A DNA stretch of 64,000 nt from Bacteroidota bacterium (GCA_016178785.1 JACOSO010000086.1:225175-289174); one strand, 5' to 3'; numbered from the stretch's first letter, positions 1-8,945 are shown. Translations and numbers: made by a program. Notes: generated by a model not told the origin, from the letters alone.

Positions 1-578
1 CCCGTATGAATGTGAAGGCCATTCACTACAATCTTGTATTGCTCAACCAATCGCATTACATCAGGCAACTGAAAAACAGAAATCCCAAACTTTGAATTGC
101 CATGACCTGTCGAGATTTTGTAATTGCCTCCAGCCATGATGTGCGGGTTCAATCGAAGGCCACATGGATAACTGCTTCCGAATTTCTTTCCAAATTTCTC
201 GAGCATCGTAAGGTTGTCGAGGTTGACGGTGAGGCCAAGTTCAACACCCTCAACGATTTCACTAAAGTCAACACTGTTTGGAGTGAATTGAATTTCGTTG
301 TTTTCAAAACCGGCACCAATGGCCAGCTGGGCTTCTTGTATTGACACCGCATCAACCCCGGCCCCGAATTTCTTTAACAATTTCAATATTGAAACGTTGC
401 TCAGGGCTTTCATGGCAAACTTTATCTTGAGCGGATTTTCTGAGAAAGCATTTTTCAGATTTTGAAGCTGATCTACAATTTTCTTTCCATCATAAACATA
501 AACTGGTGTGCCAAATTCTTTGGCGATAGCAGACACGTCAATGCCTTGGATTTGATATTTCCCTTCAGTGAGCTCCAT
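1..578 (-). CDS. lysA: Diaminopimelate decarboxylase, N-terminal part (cut by window edge)
   Basis: PLP-dependent enzyme that decarboxylates meso-diaminopimelate to L-lysine, the last step of lysine synthesis in the cytoplasm. I translated the minus strand from the ATG at 578; it stays open for 192 codons to the window edge. The PLP-binding motif FAMKAL places the Schiff-base lysine at residue 57, and the barrel motif GLHIHTG is near the cut end. The rest of the barrel and the C-terminal beta domain lie outside the window. It follows purM on the same strand with a gap of about 30 bases, so the two may be cotranscribed. The assignment over the related arginine and ornithine decarboxylases rests on the overall N-terminal pattern. 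Confidence 0.93.
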   Translation of the reverse strand, partial: MELTEGKYQIQGIDVSAIAKEFGTPVYVYDGKKIVDQLQNLKNAFSENPLKIKFAMKALSNVSILKLLKKFGAGVDAVSIQEAQLAIGAGFENNEIQFTPNSVDFSEIVEGVELGLTVNLDNLTMLEKFGKKFGSSYPCGLRLNPHIMAGGNYKISTGHGNSKFGISVFQLPDVMRLVEQYKIVVNGLHIHT

Positions 579-610
579 CTTATAAATACTTTATTTGCCT
601 TTGCATTGAA

Positions 611-1777
611 TTAATATTGAAACTCTCCCTGCGCGGTTCTTAGAGTCACTTTTTTATTCGAGGAATTCTCCACTCTACCTATCACCTTCGCTTCAACACC
701 AAACCCTTTGGAAATCTTGATTACAGTGTCAGCATATTTCTCATCAAGATAGATTTCCATGCGATGACCCATATTAAATACTTTGTACATCTCCTTCCAA
801 TCAGTGCTGCTGCACTCATGAATCAATTGGAACAAAGGCGGAATTTCAAACAAATTATCTTTTATTACATGAAGTTGATCAATGAAGTGAAGCACTTTGG
901 TTTGCGCACCCCCACTGCAATGCACCATGCCATGAATTTGTGATTGCAATTCTTTCAACACTTCGATGACGATGGGAGCGTATGTACGTGTAGGTGAAAG
1001 CACCAATTTGCCAACATTCACAGGTGCGCCTTGAATAGTATCGGTCACTTTGTATTTTCCTGAATAGACTAAATCCAATGGAACATTAGCGTCAAAAGAC
1101 TCCGGATATTTTTTTGAATATTCTTTATGGAAGACATCGTGTCTTGCGGAGGTGAGACCATTGCTTCCCATGCCACCATTGTATTCTTGTTCATAACTAG
1201 CCTGGCCAAATGAAGCGAGTCCTACAATTACGTCTCCATGCTGAATTTTACTATTATCGATCACCTCAACCCGTTTCATTCTTGCAGCAACTGTACTGTC
1301 AACAATGATGGTTCTGACTAAATCACCAACATCGGCAGTTTCGCCACCGGTACTATGAATTTGCATTCCATGCTGACGAAGCATTTCCAAAACTTCTTCC
1401 GTTCCTTCAATGATTGTGGAAATTACTTCGCCAGGAATCAGATTTTTATTCCTCCCGATAGTAGATGAAAGTGCAATTGGACCGGTAGCACCCACGCACA
1501 ACAGATCATCCACATTCATGATGACCGCATCTTGCGCAATTCCCTTCCACACACTCAGGTCGCCCGTTTCCTTCCAGTAGATATAGGCCAGCGAAGATTT
1601 TGTCCCAGCGCCATCGGCATGCATCACACTGCAAAAATCAGGATTGCCTCCAAGGATATCAGGAACGATCTTGCAAAAGGCTTTGGGGAAAAGTCCTTTA
1701 TCAAGATTTTTGATGGCCTGATGTACATCTTCCTTGCTGGCGGAAACTCCGCGCTGCGAATAGCGATCTGTATTCAA
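611..1777 (-). CDS. purM: Phosphoribosylformylglycinamidine cyclo-ligase (AIR synthase)
   Basis: Converts formylglycinamidine ribotide and ATP to aminoimidazole ribotide in de novo purine synthesis. The 388-residue protein has the PurM signatures: HADGAGTK near residue 53, the metal/nucleotide-binding stretch MNVDDLLCVGA near 87-97, STGGETADVGD in the middle, and a C-terminal AIRS_C half. It is longer than the roughly 345-residue enterobacterial PurM, which I recall as normal for Bacteroidetes. It starts 18 bases after the stop of the upstream exported protein on the same strand and is followed closely by lysA. Confidence 0.95.
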   Translation of the reverse strand: MNTDRYSQRGVSASKEDVHQAIKNLDKGLFPKAFCKIVPDILGGNPDFCSVMHADGAGTKSSLAYIYWKETGDLSVWKGIAQDAVIMNVDDLLCVGATGPIALSSTIGRNKNLIPGEVISTIIEGTEEVLEMLRQHGMQIHSTGGETADVGDLVRTIIVDSTVAARMKRVEVIDNSKIQHGDVIVGLASFGQASYEQEYNGGMGSNGLTSARHDVFHKEYSKKYPESFDANVPLDLVYSGKYKVTDTIQGAPVNVGKLVLSPTRTYAPIVIEVLKELQSQIHGMVHCSGGAQTKVLHFIDQLHVIKDNLFEIPPLFQLIHECSSTDWKEMYKVFNMGHRMEIYLDEKYADTVIKISKGFGVEAKVIGRVENSSNKKVTLRTAQGEFQY

Positions 1778-1795
1778 TGTGTTTCGTTAAAAATT

Positions 1796-2566
1796 CTACT
1801 TCAACGTTACGCCAACGAAATAATAGCCGGGGGTCGAGAATGCGTTGTATTGGTAGTTGTTGTAATACATACGAGGCTGTTGTCCGTAAGCCCCTGGCCT
1901 CGAGGTTGGACTGTACCCTGTATTTGCATTTGTATTTTTATTTTGTGGCAGGTATCGCCCGGTCTCAAACTCTACGCCCAAAACACTTACTTCGCTTTTG
2001 TTGATCCTAAAAGCCTTGAACGGAATCTTCGCTTCATAAAGATAAGCGCCATCATCTTGCGCCACGATAATTGCTTCGATACCATTGGCCAACCCGAGAC
2101 GACTGGAGACAATGTTTTCTTTCGCCAGTCCAATAAGTTCAACCACCTCTACATCGCTTATTAACTCTTTCTTCATTTGAACCATAGAAATGGCATTGGT
2201 ACCTTTATCCAACGCCTGAGGTTCATTTTTTTTAAATTCACTGGCATCCTTGCCCACAGGGTATTTCAATCCAACTTTTCCCTTTCTCTTTCCTTTTGGG
2301 TTCAGTTTTAGCGAAAGACCAAACAATCCAATTTTTTGCTGTGTAAGATCTTCAGCTACTTTCAAGCGGACGTATAGATTTTCAGCATCATTTGCTACGT
2401 TGCAAAAAAATTTTCCATCAGGGTCTATCCACCAATCGCATGGCCAATCGCTCACGTCTCCGTCAATCTTCGGGGGTTTCTCAAATGAAACACTCTCTTT
2501 TATATTTTTTTGAGCAAACGCATTCGCGGAAAGCAAAACAAGAAAAAAGAAAAAGACTTTAGGCAT
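1796..2566 (-). CDS. Exported protein with a CBM9-like domain
   Basis: Predicted secreted protein of 256 residues. The ATG at 2566 (MPKVFFFF) is preferred over an upstream in-frame TTG because it gives a normal signal peptide ending near NAFAQ. The mature start, with KIDGDVSDW followed by WWIDPDGKFF and a stretch that records exposure to a partner (LYVRLKVAED), resembles the carbohydrate-binding module 9 fold often found in secreted Bacteroidetes proteins. The C-terminal part is rich in Asn, Tyr, Pro and Gly and ends in VGVTLK. No catalytic residues are recognised. It lies between the RNA methyltransferase and purM on the minus strand. Function is unknown; ligand binding is only inferred from the fold resemblance. 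Confidence 0.75.
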   Translation of the reverse strand: MPKVFFFFLVLLSANAFAQKNIKESVSFEKPPKIDGDVSDWPCDWWIDPDGKFFCNVANDAENLYVRLKVAEDLTQQKIGLFGLSLKLNPKGKRKGKVGLKYPVGKDASEFKKNEPQALDKGTNAISMVQMKKELISDVEVVELIGLAKENIVSSRLGLANGIEAIIVAQDDGAYLYEAKIPFKAFRINKSEVSVLGVEFETGRYLPQNKNTNANTGYSPTSRPGAYGQQPRMYYNNYQYNAFSTPGYYFVGVTLK

Positions 2567-2623
2567 AACTCTGAAATTGAGCTTCAAAATTAAAAATTAA
2601 AACTGCATTAGTCGTCAAAACAC

Positions 2624-3157
2624 TCAACGCAATTTCAGCTTGTAAAAAATATCCCAAACTATGATGCCAAGACACACCGAAATATTGAGTGAATGCTTCG
2701 TACCGGTTTGTGGAATTTCCAGCGCAATGTCGCCAAGCTCAATGACTGGCTCACTTACTCCGTGTACCTCGTTACCAAACACCAGGCAATATTTTTTTCC
2801 TTTTTCAGGGATGAATTTCTGAAGTGGAACACTCTCAGTAGTTTGCTCCACAATTACTATCTGATAATCATTTTCTTTTATTTTTCGAACTGCCACCTCT
2901 GGTTTTTCAAAATATTCCCATGCCACTGAGTCCGTAGAACCGAGTGCGGTCTTGTGAATTTCCCGATGAGGTGGAGTGCCCGTAATCCCCGTCAGGAAAA
3001 TTTTTTCGATTCGAAAAGCATCGGCTGTTCGAAAAGCAGAACCTACATTATGCAAGCTGCGCACGTTGTCCAATAAAATAGAGACTGGAATTTTCTCAGC
3101 TTCTTTAAACTGATCTACAGAAATGCGCCCGAGTTCCTCGAGTTTGAGTTTCTTCAC
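2624..3157 (-). CDS. TrmH/SpoU-family RNA 2'-O-ribose methyltransferase
   Basis: SPOUT-class methyltransferase that probably methylates a ribose 2'-OH in tRNA or rRNA. The 177-residue protein holds the three SpoU motifs: DNVRSLHNVGSAFRTADA near 29-46, VFGNEVHGVS near 126-135, and IPQTGTKHSLNISV near 148-161. It consists of the catalytic domain only, without the N-terminal RNA-binding extension of RlmB, so the target cannot be read from the sequence. Its ATG overlaps the folP stop by four bases (ATGA), which suggests translational coupling with folP upstream. Confidence 0.9.
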   Translation of the reverse strand: MKKLKLEELGRISVDQFKEAEKIPVSILLDNVRSLHNVGSAFRTADAFRIEKIFLTGITGTPPHREIHKTALGSTDSVAWEYFEKPEVAVRKIKENDYQIVIVEQTTESVPLQKFIPEKGKKYCLVFGNEVHGVSEPVIELGDIALEIPQTGTKHSLNISVCLGIIVWDIFYKLKLR

Positions 3158-4008
3158 TTGAGATCCATTTGTTGGAGCAAAGTAATCGTTTCTTTGGCTT
3201 CACGCACATCATGCACACGTAAAATCGAGGCTCCATTCAACAAGGCGACAGTATTTAGAACTGTTGTGCCATTCAGCGCCTCTTCCGGATTAGTCTTAAG
3301 CGTCTTCCAAATCGTTGACTTGCGCGAAAGACCGACCAAAATTGGCTTGCCTAAGATTTGAAACTGAGACAGTTCATTTAATATCTCAAAATTTTGCTCT
3401 GCTGTTTTTGCAAAACCAAACCCAGGATCAATGACGATATCCTTCACACCGAGAGTTTGCAACTGAAAAATCTTTGAATGAAAATAATCAACGACATCTT
3501 TGATCAGATTGTCATAAGTTGTTTGCTGAGTCATTGTCTGTGGCGTGCCGCGCATGTGCATCAAAATATATGGTACCTTAAGTGCAGCTATGGTTGAAAA
3601 CATTTTTTCATCAAGAGCACCTCCAGAAATATCATTGACCATCGCTGCTCCAACCTCCACGGCTTCCTTCACAACCGAAGACCTGAATGTGTCAACAGAA
3701 ATAATTGCTTCTGGAAAATTTTTTACAATCGATTTAATGGCCGGAATGAGCCGATTCAGTTCTTCATCAAGAGAAATCTCTTCCGCGCCCGGCCTTGATG
3801 AACAACCGCCCACATCAATGAAGTCGGCTCCCTCCTTCAGCATTTTTTCGACTTGGTTCAAAATCTCCATCTCGCCATTGAACTTATTCCCATCATAAAA
3901 GCTATCGGGCGTGACATTGAGTATGCCCATCACCCTGGGCTGCGAAAGATCGATAAGCTTGCCCCGCAGATTCAGTGTTTTGTTGACCGAAAATATTTTA
4001 CTTTGCAT
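3154..4008 (-). CDS. folP: Dihydropteroate synthase
   Basis: Condenses p-aminobenzoate with 6-hydroxymethyl-dihydropterin pyrophosphate in folate synthesis, the target of sulfonamides. Key motifs are the pterin-binding VMGILNVTPDSF near the N-terminus, DVGGCSSRPGAEE, NDISGG and DPGFGFAK, all typical of a TIM-barrel DHPS; the 284-residue length is also typical. The ATG at 4008 (MQSKIF) was chosen because the longer in-frame extension to 4062 would run into the divergent DUF1599 gene and has no family similarity. The start lies only four bases from the start of that divergent gene, so the folP promoter must sit inside the neighbour. Confidence 0.95.
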   Translation of the reverse strand: MQSKIFSVNKTLNLRGKLIDLSQPRVMGILNVTPDSFYDGNKFNGEMEILNQVEKMLKEGADFIDVGGCSSRPGAEEISLDEELNRLIPAIKSIVKNFPEAIISVDTFRSSVVKEAVEVGAAMVNDISGGALDEKMFSTIAALKVPYILMHMRGTPQTMTQQTTYDNLIKDVVDYFHSKIFQLQTLGVKDIVIDPGFGFAKTAEQNFEILNELSQFQILGKPILVGLSRKSTIWKTLKTNPEEALNGTTVLNTVALLNGASILRVHDVREAKETITLLQQMDLK

Positions 4009-4012
4009 GCTT

Positions 4013-4564
4013 ATGAATGAAAAAACTGCACACGAATATAAAGAGGTGATTGCTGGCTGCAAAAAGTTGTTCGCAAAGAAAACGCACGATTATGGCACGG
4101 CCTGGCGCGTGCTGCGATTGCCTTCGATCACTGACCAGATTTTTATTAAAGCACAACGAATTCGCAGCATTCAGGAAAAGGGCACGCAAAAAGTAGAAGA
4201 TGATATTAAAGATGAGTTTGTCGGCATTATCAACTACTGCTTAATCGCAATGATCCAAATGAACTTGACTGGTTCCGATAAAACCGAAATGGATTTTAAA
4301 GAACTTGAACCACTCTATGACAAATCTGTAAAGGAAACTTTCGATTTGCTCCAAAACAAGAACCACGACTATGATGAAGCCTGGCGCGACATGCGTGTGA
4401 GCTCAATGACTGACATTATTCTTATGAAATTGTTAAGGGTAAAACAAATTGAAGACAATCAGGGTAAAACACTTGCAAGCGAAGGAGTGAAGGCCAATTA
4501 CCAGGATATGATCAACTATGCGGTGTTTTGTATGATTAAGTTGTCCATAGTCGATGGACGATAG
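4013..4564 (+). CDS. DUF1599 domain protein with two internal repeats
   Basis: Small cytoplasmic protein of 183 residues and unknown function, found next to folP in many Bacteroidetes as I recall. It contains two tandem copies of the same unit: HDYGTAWRVLR and HDYDEAWRDMR, each followed by a helical stretch with SxTDxIxxKxxR and ending in INYxxxxMIxL. The ATG at 4013 (MNEKTAHEY) was chosen because upstream sequence is antisense to folP. The last codons, the stop (TAG at 4562-4564) and the sequence after it are part of an inverted-repeat element, so the C-terminus may have been replaced by repeat sequence. Confidence 0.88.
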   Translation: MNEKTAHEYKEVIAGCKKLFAKKTHDYGTAWRVLRLPSITDQIFIKAQRIRSIQEKGTQKVEDDIKDEFVGIINYCLIAMIQMNLTGSDKTEMDFKELEPLYDKSVKETFDLLQNKNHDYDEAWRDMRVSSMTDIILMKLLRVKQIEDNQGKTLASEGVKANYQDMINYAVFCMIKLSIVDGR

Positions 4565-4612
4565 TCCATTGCTGCTTTACTATCGACTATGGACCACGGA
4601 CTATTGACTAAA
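4543..4612. repeat. Inverted-repeat element at the end of the DUF1599 gene
   Basis: GTCCATAGTCGAT at 4543-4555 is an exact 13-base inverted copy of 4582-4594, and the left arm also folds on itself (GTCCAT/ATGGAC at 4543-4548 and 4554-4559). A third degenerate copy of the word follows to about 4610. The element reads into the final codons of DUF1599 and supplies its stop. It could act as a terminator, but there is no long T-run; it looks more like the short dispersed palindromic words common in Cytophagales intergenic DNA. Confidence 0.6.
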
Positions 4613-4616
4613 TTTT

Positions 4617-5720
4617 ATGCAAAAATTTCTTGACCAATTCTCTCGCTTCTTTGTCGGGGCGCTTTTCATTTTCTCAGGCTTGATCAAGCTTAATGATCCT
4701 GTAGGCACGCAAATCAAAATGGAGGAATATTTTGAAGTCTTCGCTGATGACTTTGGCTCAGTCTTCAATCATTTCATTCCATGGTCGTTGGAGATAGGAA
4801 TGGTGATGATCATTCTTGAATTGGCTCTCGGAGTCGCCATCTTGGTTTTCTGGCGCATGAAATGGACGGGCTGGACATTGCTCTTGCTGATGGTATTTTT
4901 TACTTTTCTTACTTTTTACTCAGCTTACTTTAACAAAGTCACTGACTGCGGATGCTTTGGCGATGCCATTAAACTCACACCCTGGCAATCATTTACTAAA
5001 GATGTAATGCTCATGGTTTTTGTGTTGCACCTGTTTTGGTACAAACATCGCTACGTACCTGCGCTACGAACACGCGAAGGAGATGCACTGATCATCGGAG
5101 TGGCTGCCTTGAGTCTGTTCCTGGGCGTTTATGCAATTCGGCATTTACCGTTTATTGATTTTAGAGCTTATCGGGTAGGCAATAACATTCCTCAGCAAAT
5201 GCAACCACTAGAGCAGCCAATCATTGAGTATGTTTTTGAAAAGAACGGAAAGGAAATCAAGTCGCAGAAATATTTGATTGAAGATGGATACAAATACATT
5301 TCTTCGCGCGTGATCAATGAAGATAAAATCAAACCGAAGATAACTGATTACAGTATAACCTCTCCCGAAGGCGAAGATAAAACTGCATATAGCTTTGAGG
5401 GAGATAAATTGATGATTGTTATTTACAATGCCGACAAAGCGTCAGCGAAAAATATTGCGACTGTTCGCGAATTGACTCAAAAGTTAGAGGGCAAAGTGGA
5501 ATGCATGATTCTTACCGGTTCTACGAATGAGACCATAGAAAAATTCCGTCACGAAAATCAGTTGGCTGTGCCCTATTATTTTGTAGATGCTACTGTGTTG
5601 AAAACCATTATCCGTTCCAATCCTGGAATTGCTTTGTGGAAGAATGGAACGGTGCTCGGCAACTGGCATTATAATGACACGCCATCGGCTGACGAAGTTT
5701 TGAAACTCTCTTCAAAATGA
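4617..5720 (+). CDS. BT_3928-type DoxX/MauE membrane protein with thioredoxin-like C-terminal domain
   Basis: Integral membrane protein of 367 residues. The N-terminal half has four hydrophobic segments (about 10-25, 55-80, 85-105 and 125-145) with the DoxX/MauE-type motif TDCGCFGDA near 107-115, a cysteine pair probably taking part in redox exchange. A fifth hydrophobic segment precedes a soluble C-terminal part (about 200-367) that resembles a thioredoxin fold but shows no CxxC. The architecture matches the Bacteroidetes BT_3928 family. It lies head to tail with aroK (ATGA overlap at 5717-5720). A role in envelope redox or thiol metabolism is inferred from the family only. Confidence 0.85.
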   Translation: MQKFLDQFSRFFVGALFIFSGLIKLNDPVGTQIKMEEYFEVFADDFGSVFNHFIPWSLEIGMVMIILELALGVAILVFWRMKWTGWTLLLLMVFFTFLTFYSAYFNKVTDCGCFGDAIKLTPWQSFTKDVMLMVFVLHLFWYKHRYVPALRTREGDALIIGVAALSLFLGVYAIRHLPFIDFRAYRVGNNIPQQMQPLEQPIIEYVFEKNGKEIKSQKYLIEDGYKYISSRVINEDKIKPKITDYSITSPEGEDKTAYSFEGDKLMIVIYNADKASAKNIATVRELTQKLEGKVECMILTGSTNETIEKFRHENQLAVPYYFVDATVLKTIIRSNPGIALWKNGTVLGNWHYNDTPSADEVLKLSSK

Positions 5721-6217
5721 AATTTTTTCTGATCGGATTACCCGGTAGCGGCAAGACTACACTTGGAAAACAGTTGGCAGAAAAAATGAAATTGCCATTC
5801 GTTGACCTTGACTTAGAAATTGAAAAAACGGAAGGCAAAACTATTCAGGAGATTTTTGCAGAAAAAAAGGAAAATTACTTCAGGGAAATGGAGTCGAAGA
5901 CATTGAAAAAGTTTTGCTCAACTAAAACTGACTTCGTGATGGCCACCGGTGGGGGCGCTCCTTGCTTCTTCAATAACATGGAGGTTATGAATCACGCAGG
6001 CAAGACTATTTTTCTGGACGTGCCTGCCTCAGAAATCGCCTTGCGCTTGCAAAAAACAAACCTTACTGAAAGACCGCTGTTCTCAAAACTAAGTTCAGAG
6101 CAATTGAAAGACAAAATCGAATGGCTACGTTCGCAGCGAATCCATTTTTACAGGCAATCAAATATTGTGATTCTTGAGAATTCGCTGGACGAAATTCTGC
6201 GTAAGATTAAAGATTGA
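5717..6217 (+). CDS. aroK: Shikimate kinase
   Basis: Phosphorylates shikimate at the 3-hydroxyl in aromatic amino acid synthesis. The 166-residue P-loop protein has GLPGSGKTT at 7-15, the shikimate-binding DLD near 33-35, a Gly-rich TGGGAP loop near 77-82, and the lid-region arginine in TERPLF. Length and motif order are those of AroK/AroL. Its start overlaps the stop of the DoxX-type gene by four bases, and its 3' end overlaps the convergent porin gene by eleven bases, so there is no room for a classical terminator between them. Confidence 0.94.
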   Translation: MKFFLIGLPGSGKTTLGKQLAEKMKLPFVDLDLEIEKTEGKTIQEIFAEKKENYFREMESKTLKKFCSTKTDFVMATGGGAPCFFNNMEVMNHAGKTIFLDVPASEIALRLQKTNLTERPLFSKLSSEQLKDKIEWLRSQRIHFYRQSNIVILENSLDEILRKIKD

Positions 6218-7757
6218 ATCCAACCGTTACCATTACTGCCGTTGAAGAGTGTTGCACCTTTACAACTGGAGTATTGACAATAATGTGATAAGGCACGTAA
6301 GTAGAATTCCATTGCGTCAATGAAACACCTAAATCCACAAAAAATTTGTCTGATCTGTAACCAAGCCCTCCCGTGTAACCTGTAATGCTATTATCAACGT
6401 TGTTTTGAATGGCCGCATACGGATCAGGCATGTAACTGTAACCTGCTCTTATCCGAAATTTATTGTATCGGTACTCTCCGCCCAATCGAATGTTAAAAAC
6501 GTTTCGATACAGGCTTTTGATGTCACTGTTATCAGCTGCAAAATCCAATCCTTCAGTGTTTGAAGTCAAATGCCCTTTGCTGTAATTAACCTTCTCCACT
6601 TCTGCTGTGATTAGTCCATGTTTCTTTATGAAAATTGTCGCGCCTCCTTTGATTCTCCATGGAGTCGTCAATGCATAATTAGCAACCAATTGACTAATCG
6701 AGTCTCTTACGACATTGTTCTTCCCAACCTTAAAAACCGTAGTGTGGCTTTGATAAGTAGTGTCAACATATCGATAATTGTCCCAGCCGGCTGTAAGAGT
6801 AGCATTATAGTTGTCGTTGACATCGTAGAAATAAGTTGGTGTTGCTATTGAAAATCCGAACTGCACAAAGTCTTGTGCCCGGATTATCGTTCCAATGGTT
6901 GCATTGATTCCCGAAGCCTTGATGGAGTAGTCTTCTGAGAGATCAAATCCAAAAAGCGGCCCGGTAGAAAAAGATTCAGAATAAGTACTTTTAGAATGAT
7001 AATTGAAACTTGGAAGACCAATTCCTCCTCCCAAATAAACTCTGTCATTAAAATTTAATCCATAAGCAAAGTTGACTTGGTTCTGTGCACCACTTACTTG
7101 CCTGCGCTCATGTTGAAGAGGAATTGGTTCTTTTATATAGGTATGCCAAATAGAAGAATCAGCTTTTGGAAGAATTTCATTTTGCGGACCAATAAGGTAA
7201 CTGTTATAAGCCAGTCTTTGTAAGGAGTAATAGGAATTCCCGTTATTATAAAAATCCTTAGGGTAACTTCCATAGCTCTGCTGAAGAAAATAATCAATCA
7301 ATGAATTATATGGATTCCCATTTTGATCAGTTTGGTACGTAAAATTCTGATTGAAATTATTTGTGCGTGTCAGTGAGATTGCAAAATTTCCACTGATCAA
7401 CTTTCCATCGTTTTTGTCGCTATGGAATACAACACTGAATCCGGGCACATTAAAATTCGCACGTGAGTCTTTTGAGTTAGCTCCAAAATAATCTGCTGAA
7501 GATTTGTAAAAATTTTGGCCGAGCGAAAGCGTGGCTTCCGACCGATTAAAGAATCCAAGGCCGGCAGGGTTTGAAAATGCCGCACTGTAATCTCCTCCCA
7601 GCGCCACCTGAGCGCCACCCATGCCTTGTATACGAGCGCTTCCCCCGGTGTTTGTGCGCCCAAAAATCAATGCTTCGTCAGCATATGATTGTGCGATGGT
7701 GCCAATCGAAAAGAACATGAAAATTCCGCTCAGCCCAAGGCCAACATTTTTTTTCAT
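6207..7757 (-). CDS. OmpP1/FadL-type outer membrane transport protein
   Basis: Predicted outer membrane beta-barrel of 516 residues that may import hydrophobic compounds. A signal peptide (about residues 1-22, ending in TIAQS) is followed by the family hallmark near the mature N-terminus: ALIFGRTNTGGSARIQGMGGA and DYSAAFSNPAGLGF, the plug-region pattern of FadL/TodX relatives. Alternating hydrophobic, Tyr-rich strands continue to the C-terminal residue Leu preceded by TVGFN, a typical barrel end. The last eleven bases overlap the 3' end of aroK. The substrate is not visible from sequence. Confidence 0.85.
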   Translation of the reverse strand: MKKNVGLGLSGIFMFFSIGTIAQSYADEALIFGRTNTGGSARIQGMGGAQVALGGDYSAAFSNPAGLGFFNRSEATLSLGQNFYKSSADYFGANSKDSRANFNVPGFSVVFHSDKNDGKLISGNFAISLTRTNNFNQNFTYQTDQNGNPYNSLIDYFLQQSYGSYPKDFYNNGNSYYSLQRLAYNSYLIGPQNEILPKADSSIWHTYIKEPIPLQHERRQVSGAQNQVNFAYGLNFNDRVYLGGGIGLPSFNYHSKSTYSESFSTGPLFGFDLSEDYSIKASGINATIGTIIRAQDFVQFGFSIATPTYFYDVNDNYNATLTAGWDNYRYVDTTYQSHTTVFKVGKNNVVRDSISQLVANYALTTPWRIKGGATIFIKKHGLITAEVEKVNYSKGHLTSNTEGLDFAADNSDIKSLYRNVFNIRLGGEYRYNKFRIRAGYSYMPDPYAAIQNNVDNSITGYTGGLGYRSDKFFVDLGVSLTQWNSTYVPYHIIVNTPVVKVQHSSTAVMVTVGFNL

Positions 7758-7799
7758 AAAATAAGATTTAATCAGATAGAAAGACGAATAAGAAATAGG

Positions 7800-8846
7800 T
7801 TATCGTCTTCCATGACCACCGCCACCTCCGCCTACGTGGCCACCACCGCCACCTCCGCTAAAGCCACCTCCACCAGAGAAGCCACTGCTGCGTGTTCCTC
7901 CGCCCCAGTTGCTAGAAGGATTGCTCCATCCTTGCCTGGCACCTTGATTGGAGTTGTTCCATCCTGAGTTAGAATTGCCCCAAAATGAACTGCGCGAATT
8001 CGATCCGTTATTCCAGGAACTGCCACGATTGTTTGCTGCACTCTGCTTCCAAGCATTGTTGTAGTACTGTGAAGTTTGGTTCGATGACATGCTTCTCGCC
8101 CCCGATATAGAGCGTCCTCCGTTATAATAGGCTGCGTTGCCACCGTTCGATCTTCCGGAAGAAGTGTAGTAGCTACTGTTCACTGAACTTCTTGAAGGAT
8201 GTCTCCCATAAACCGGCCCCACGTGATCATTTGAATTGCCAGTAACAACCACTGTTGGTGTATAACCGTAACCGTATCCATAACCTCCGTATCCGTAGCC
8301 AAATGGATTATAACCATAGCCCATGTAAGGATAGCCATACATTCCCGAAAGGCCATATCCCATTCCGTAGTAACCTAATCCATAGCTCATGCCAAATGAG
8401 CTCATTCCATAGCCCATGCCCCCATAAGGATAGAAGCTTGAATATGGGCTTCCAAATCCATAGCGGTTGTATCCATAATAAGGATTGTTGTATGCGTAAT
8501 TGTTATAACCACAATTGCAGTTATTGCTATACAAGCTCTGATTTACATTCGGTTGATAGTTTGGATTGAAATAAGAAGAGTTTGTCGATGCATTTGATCC
8601 GGCTTTTGCGCCTGCTACAAAATCGGGGTTTTCATTTCTTGCCGAATAGCTATCGGAAGGATTGATAGTTTGCGTTGTGCCACTGCTCTTGGCCGATGCC
8701 AACACCATTTCTTCGCGGCTTCGCAGGTTAATTTTCGCCCTGTCTTTTGATGAGAAGTACATATCATCATTCTCTTGCGCCATGGCGCACATCCCTGAAG
8801 CAACAGCAACGAGGGATAATAAGATTGATTTTGTTTTCATATTCAT
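7800..8846 (-). CDS. Exported Gly/Tyr/Asn-rich low-complexity protein
   Basis: Secreted protein of about 348 residues and unknown function. The ATG at 8846 is preferred because a GGAG lies eight bases upstream; an in-frame ATG two codons later is the alternative. After a signal peptide ending near MCAMAQ there is a charged stretch, then residues about 95-205 made almost only of Gly, Tyr, Met, Ser, Pro and Asn in YGYG/GMGYG patterns, then a Ser/Asn-rich region, and finally a poly-Gly tail with GGGG blocks and HGRR at the end. A CNCGYN cysteine pair sits near the start of the Tyr-rich part. Such composition suggests an extended surface, adhesive or matrix-like protein, which is inference. It is divergent from proS. 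Confidence 0.8.
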   Translation of the reverse strand: MNMKTKSILLSLVAVASGMCAMAQENDDMYFSSKDRAKINLRSREEMVLASAKSSGTTQTINPSDSYSARNENPDFVAGAKAGSNASTNSSYFNPNYQPNVNQSLYSNNCNCGYNNYAYNNPYYGYNRYGFGSPYSSFYPYGGMGYGMSSFGMSYGLGYYGMGYGLSGMYGYPYMGYGYNPFGYGYGGYGYGYGYTPTVVVTGNSNDHVGPVYGRHPSRSSVNSSYYTSSGRSNGGNAAYYNGGRSISGARSMSSNQTSQYYNNAWKQSAANNRGSSWNNGSNSRSSFWGNSNSGWNNSNQGARQGWSNPSSNWGGGTRSSGFSGGGGFSGGGGGGHVGGGGGGHGRR

Positions 8847-8945
8847 ACGGATTGCTCCTGCAGTTAATAACGTAAATCTAATCAATTAGGGTACTTTATT
8901 ATACAGATTTCTTCACAAAGAGAATGCCACACTCAATGCTCTGAA

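Noticed and set aside
1532..2164. Long plus-strand open frame of about 210 codons
   Set aside because: It is antisense to purM and the exported CBM9-like gene and has no recognisable family; it is a shadow of the true genes.
7800..8500. Repeated GGTGG and ATAGCC words that look like a CRISPR or satellite array
   Set aside because: They are in-frame Gly and Tyr codon runs of a real exported protein; spacing is irregular and there are no spacers.
8255..8569. Plus-strand open frame rich in Ser, His and Asn
   Set aside because: It is the antisense reading of the Gly/Tyr-rich repeat region; composition follows from the repeat, not from a protein family.
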